Below, piece by piece: positions 5,156 through 5,802 of a DNA stretch of 5,802 nt (positions are counted from its first letter, which is position 1; each line of letters opens with the position of its first letter). The notes under the pieces were generated by a model. The model saw nothing but the letters and a program-made list of their open reading frames with translations, was not told the DNA's origin and did not search any database. Made by a program: the position numbers and the translations under genes. This stretch comes from Coprococcus sp. (GTDB taxonomy: Bacteria > Bacillota > Clostridia > Lachnospirales > Lachnospiraceae), in contig JAEDGW010000138.1 of assembly GCA_016297325.1 (NCBI GenBank), forward strand, positions 1 through 5,802. The letters are read 5' to 3'.

Positions 5156-5802
5156 ATGGCAACAGTTGATTTAACTAAGTATGGCATTACAGGCACAACA
5201 GAGATCGTACACAATCCTTCATATGAATTGTTATTCGAGGAAGAGACAAAGGCTGACCTTCAGGGATACGAGAAGGGACAGGTTAGTGAGCTTGGCGCAG
5301 TTAACGTTATGACTGGTATTTACACAGGCCGTTCACCTAAAGATAAGTATATCGTAGTAGATGAGAACTCAAAGGACACTGTATGGTGGACATCAGATGA
5401 GTATAAGAACGACAACCATCCAATGACAGAGGAGACATGGGCATCAGTTAAGGATCTTGCAAAGAAGGAGCTTTCAAACAAGAGACTTTTCGTAGTTGAT
5501 GCATTCTGCGGAGCAAATGCTGATACACGTATGGCTATCCGTTTCATCGTTGAGGTTGCTTGGCAGGCTCATTTCGTAACAAACATGTTCATCAAGCCAA
5601 CTGAGGAAGAGCTTAAGAACTTCGAGCCAGATTTCGTAGTATACAATGCTTCAAAGGCTAAGGTAGAGAACTACAAGGAGTTAGGACTTAACTCAGAGAC
5701 ATGTGTAGCATTCAACATCACAAGCCACGAGCAGGTTATCGTAAATACATGGTACGGCGGAGAGATGAAGAAGGGTATGTTCTCAATGATGAACTACTAC
5801 CT
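5156..5802 (+). CDS. pckA: Phosphoenolpyruvate carboxykinase (ATP), 3' end cut by window
   Basis: Interconverts oxaloacetate plus ATP with phosphoenolpyruvate plus CO2 and ADP in the cytoplasm. It serves gluconeogenesis, or in many anaerobes the reverse, ATP-yielding CO2 fixation towards succinate. Only the first 215 complete residues, of roughly 530 in the family, are visible. They include the substrate-binding signature TGIYTGRSPKDKYIV (53-67, with R59), KRLFVVDAFCGAN (109-121), the TRMAIRFI segment (124-131) and GGEMKKGMFSMMNYY (201-215), which in the family runs straight into the kinase-type P-loop, just beyond the edge. The ATG at 5156 follows AAGGAG (5141-5146) by 9 bases; MATVDLTKYGI is a typical N-terminus for clostridial enzymes. 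Codon choice is strongly biased (AAG, GTA, TTC, AAC), fitting high expression. The gene has its own promoter, so it is probably not part of the channel operon. Confidence 0.95.
   Translation, partial: MATVDLTKYGITGTTEIVHNPSYELLFEEETKADLQGYEKGQVSELGAVNVMTGIYTGRSPKDKYIVVDENSKDTVWWTSDEYKNDNHPMTEETWASVKDLAKKELSNKRLFVVDAFCGANADTRMAIRFIVEVAWQAHFVTNMFIKPTEEELKNFEPDFVVYNASKAKVENYKELGLNSETCVAFNITSHEQVIVNTWYGGEMKKGMFSMMNYY

Overview
The window looks like a low-to-moderate GC, Gram-positive anaerobe of the Lachnospiraceae type (Clostridia; Coprococcus, Roseburia or Butyrivibrio-like). This is an inference from the A/T-rich intergenic DNA, strong AGGAGG-type ribosome binding sites, sigma-A-type promoters, U-tailed intrinsic terminators, codon use favouring AGA, AAG, ATA and GGA, and an ATP-type pckA. 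All supported genes lie on the + strand.

Region by region: (1) bases 1-42 probably hold the last codons of an upstream gene, followed by a large nested hairpin terminator (72-149). (2) 158-1748 is a single-gene unit: promoter, leader hairpin and a complete PutP-type Na+/proline symporter, closed by a strong bidirectional terminator (1818-1856). (3) 1857-2098 is a very A-rich promoter region with an extended -10 box and paired repeats. It drives an apparent three-gene operon (2099-4897): a MotA/ZorA-like four-helix proton-channel protein, a MotB/ZorB-like protein with one helix, a coiled coil and an OmpA peptidoglycan-binding domain, overlapping by ATGA, and 28 bases later a voltage-sensor-bearing K+ channel with a TrkA-C-like cytoplasmic tail. 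(4) 4898-5155 is an A/T-rich gap with a promoter for (5) the ATP-dependent phosphoenolpyruvate carboxykinase gene pckA, which runs off the right edge after 215 complete codons.

The middle operon is the point of interest. A peptidoglycan-anchored, ion-driven stator pair of the MotAB/ZorAB class sits directly in front of a voltage-gated K+ channel. No flagellar genes are present, and none of the Zorya effector genes (zorC, zorD, zorE) are present. This suggests a stand-alone envelope module in which an ion-powered or envelope-sensing stator is functionally tied to K+ flux and membrane potential. It might be a Zorya-like defence system with a channel as effector, or a cell-envelope or energy-stress module. 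The family assignments rest on visible motifs; the functional coupling is inference.
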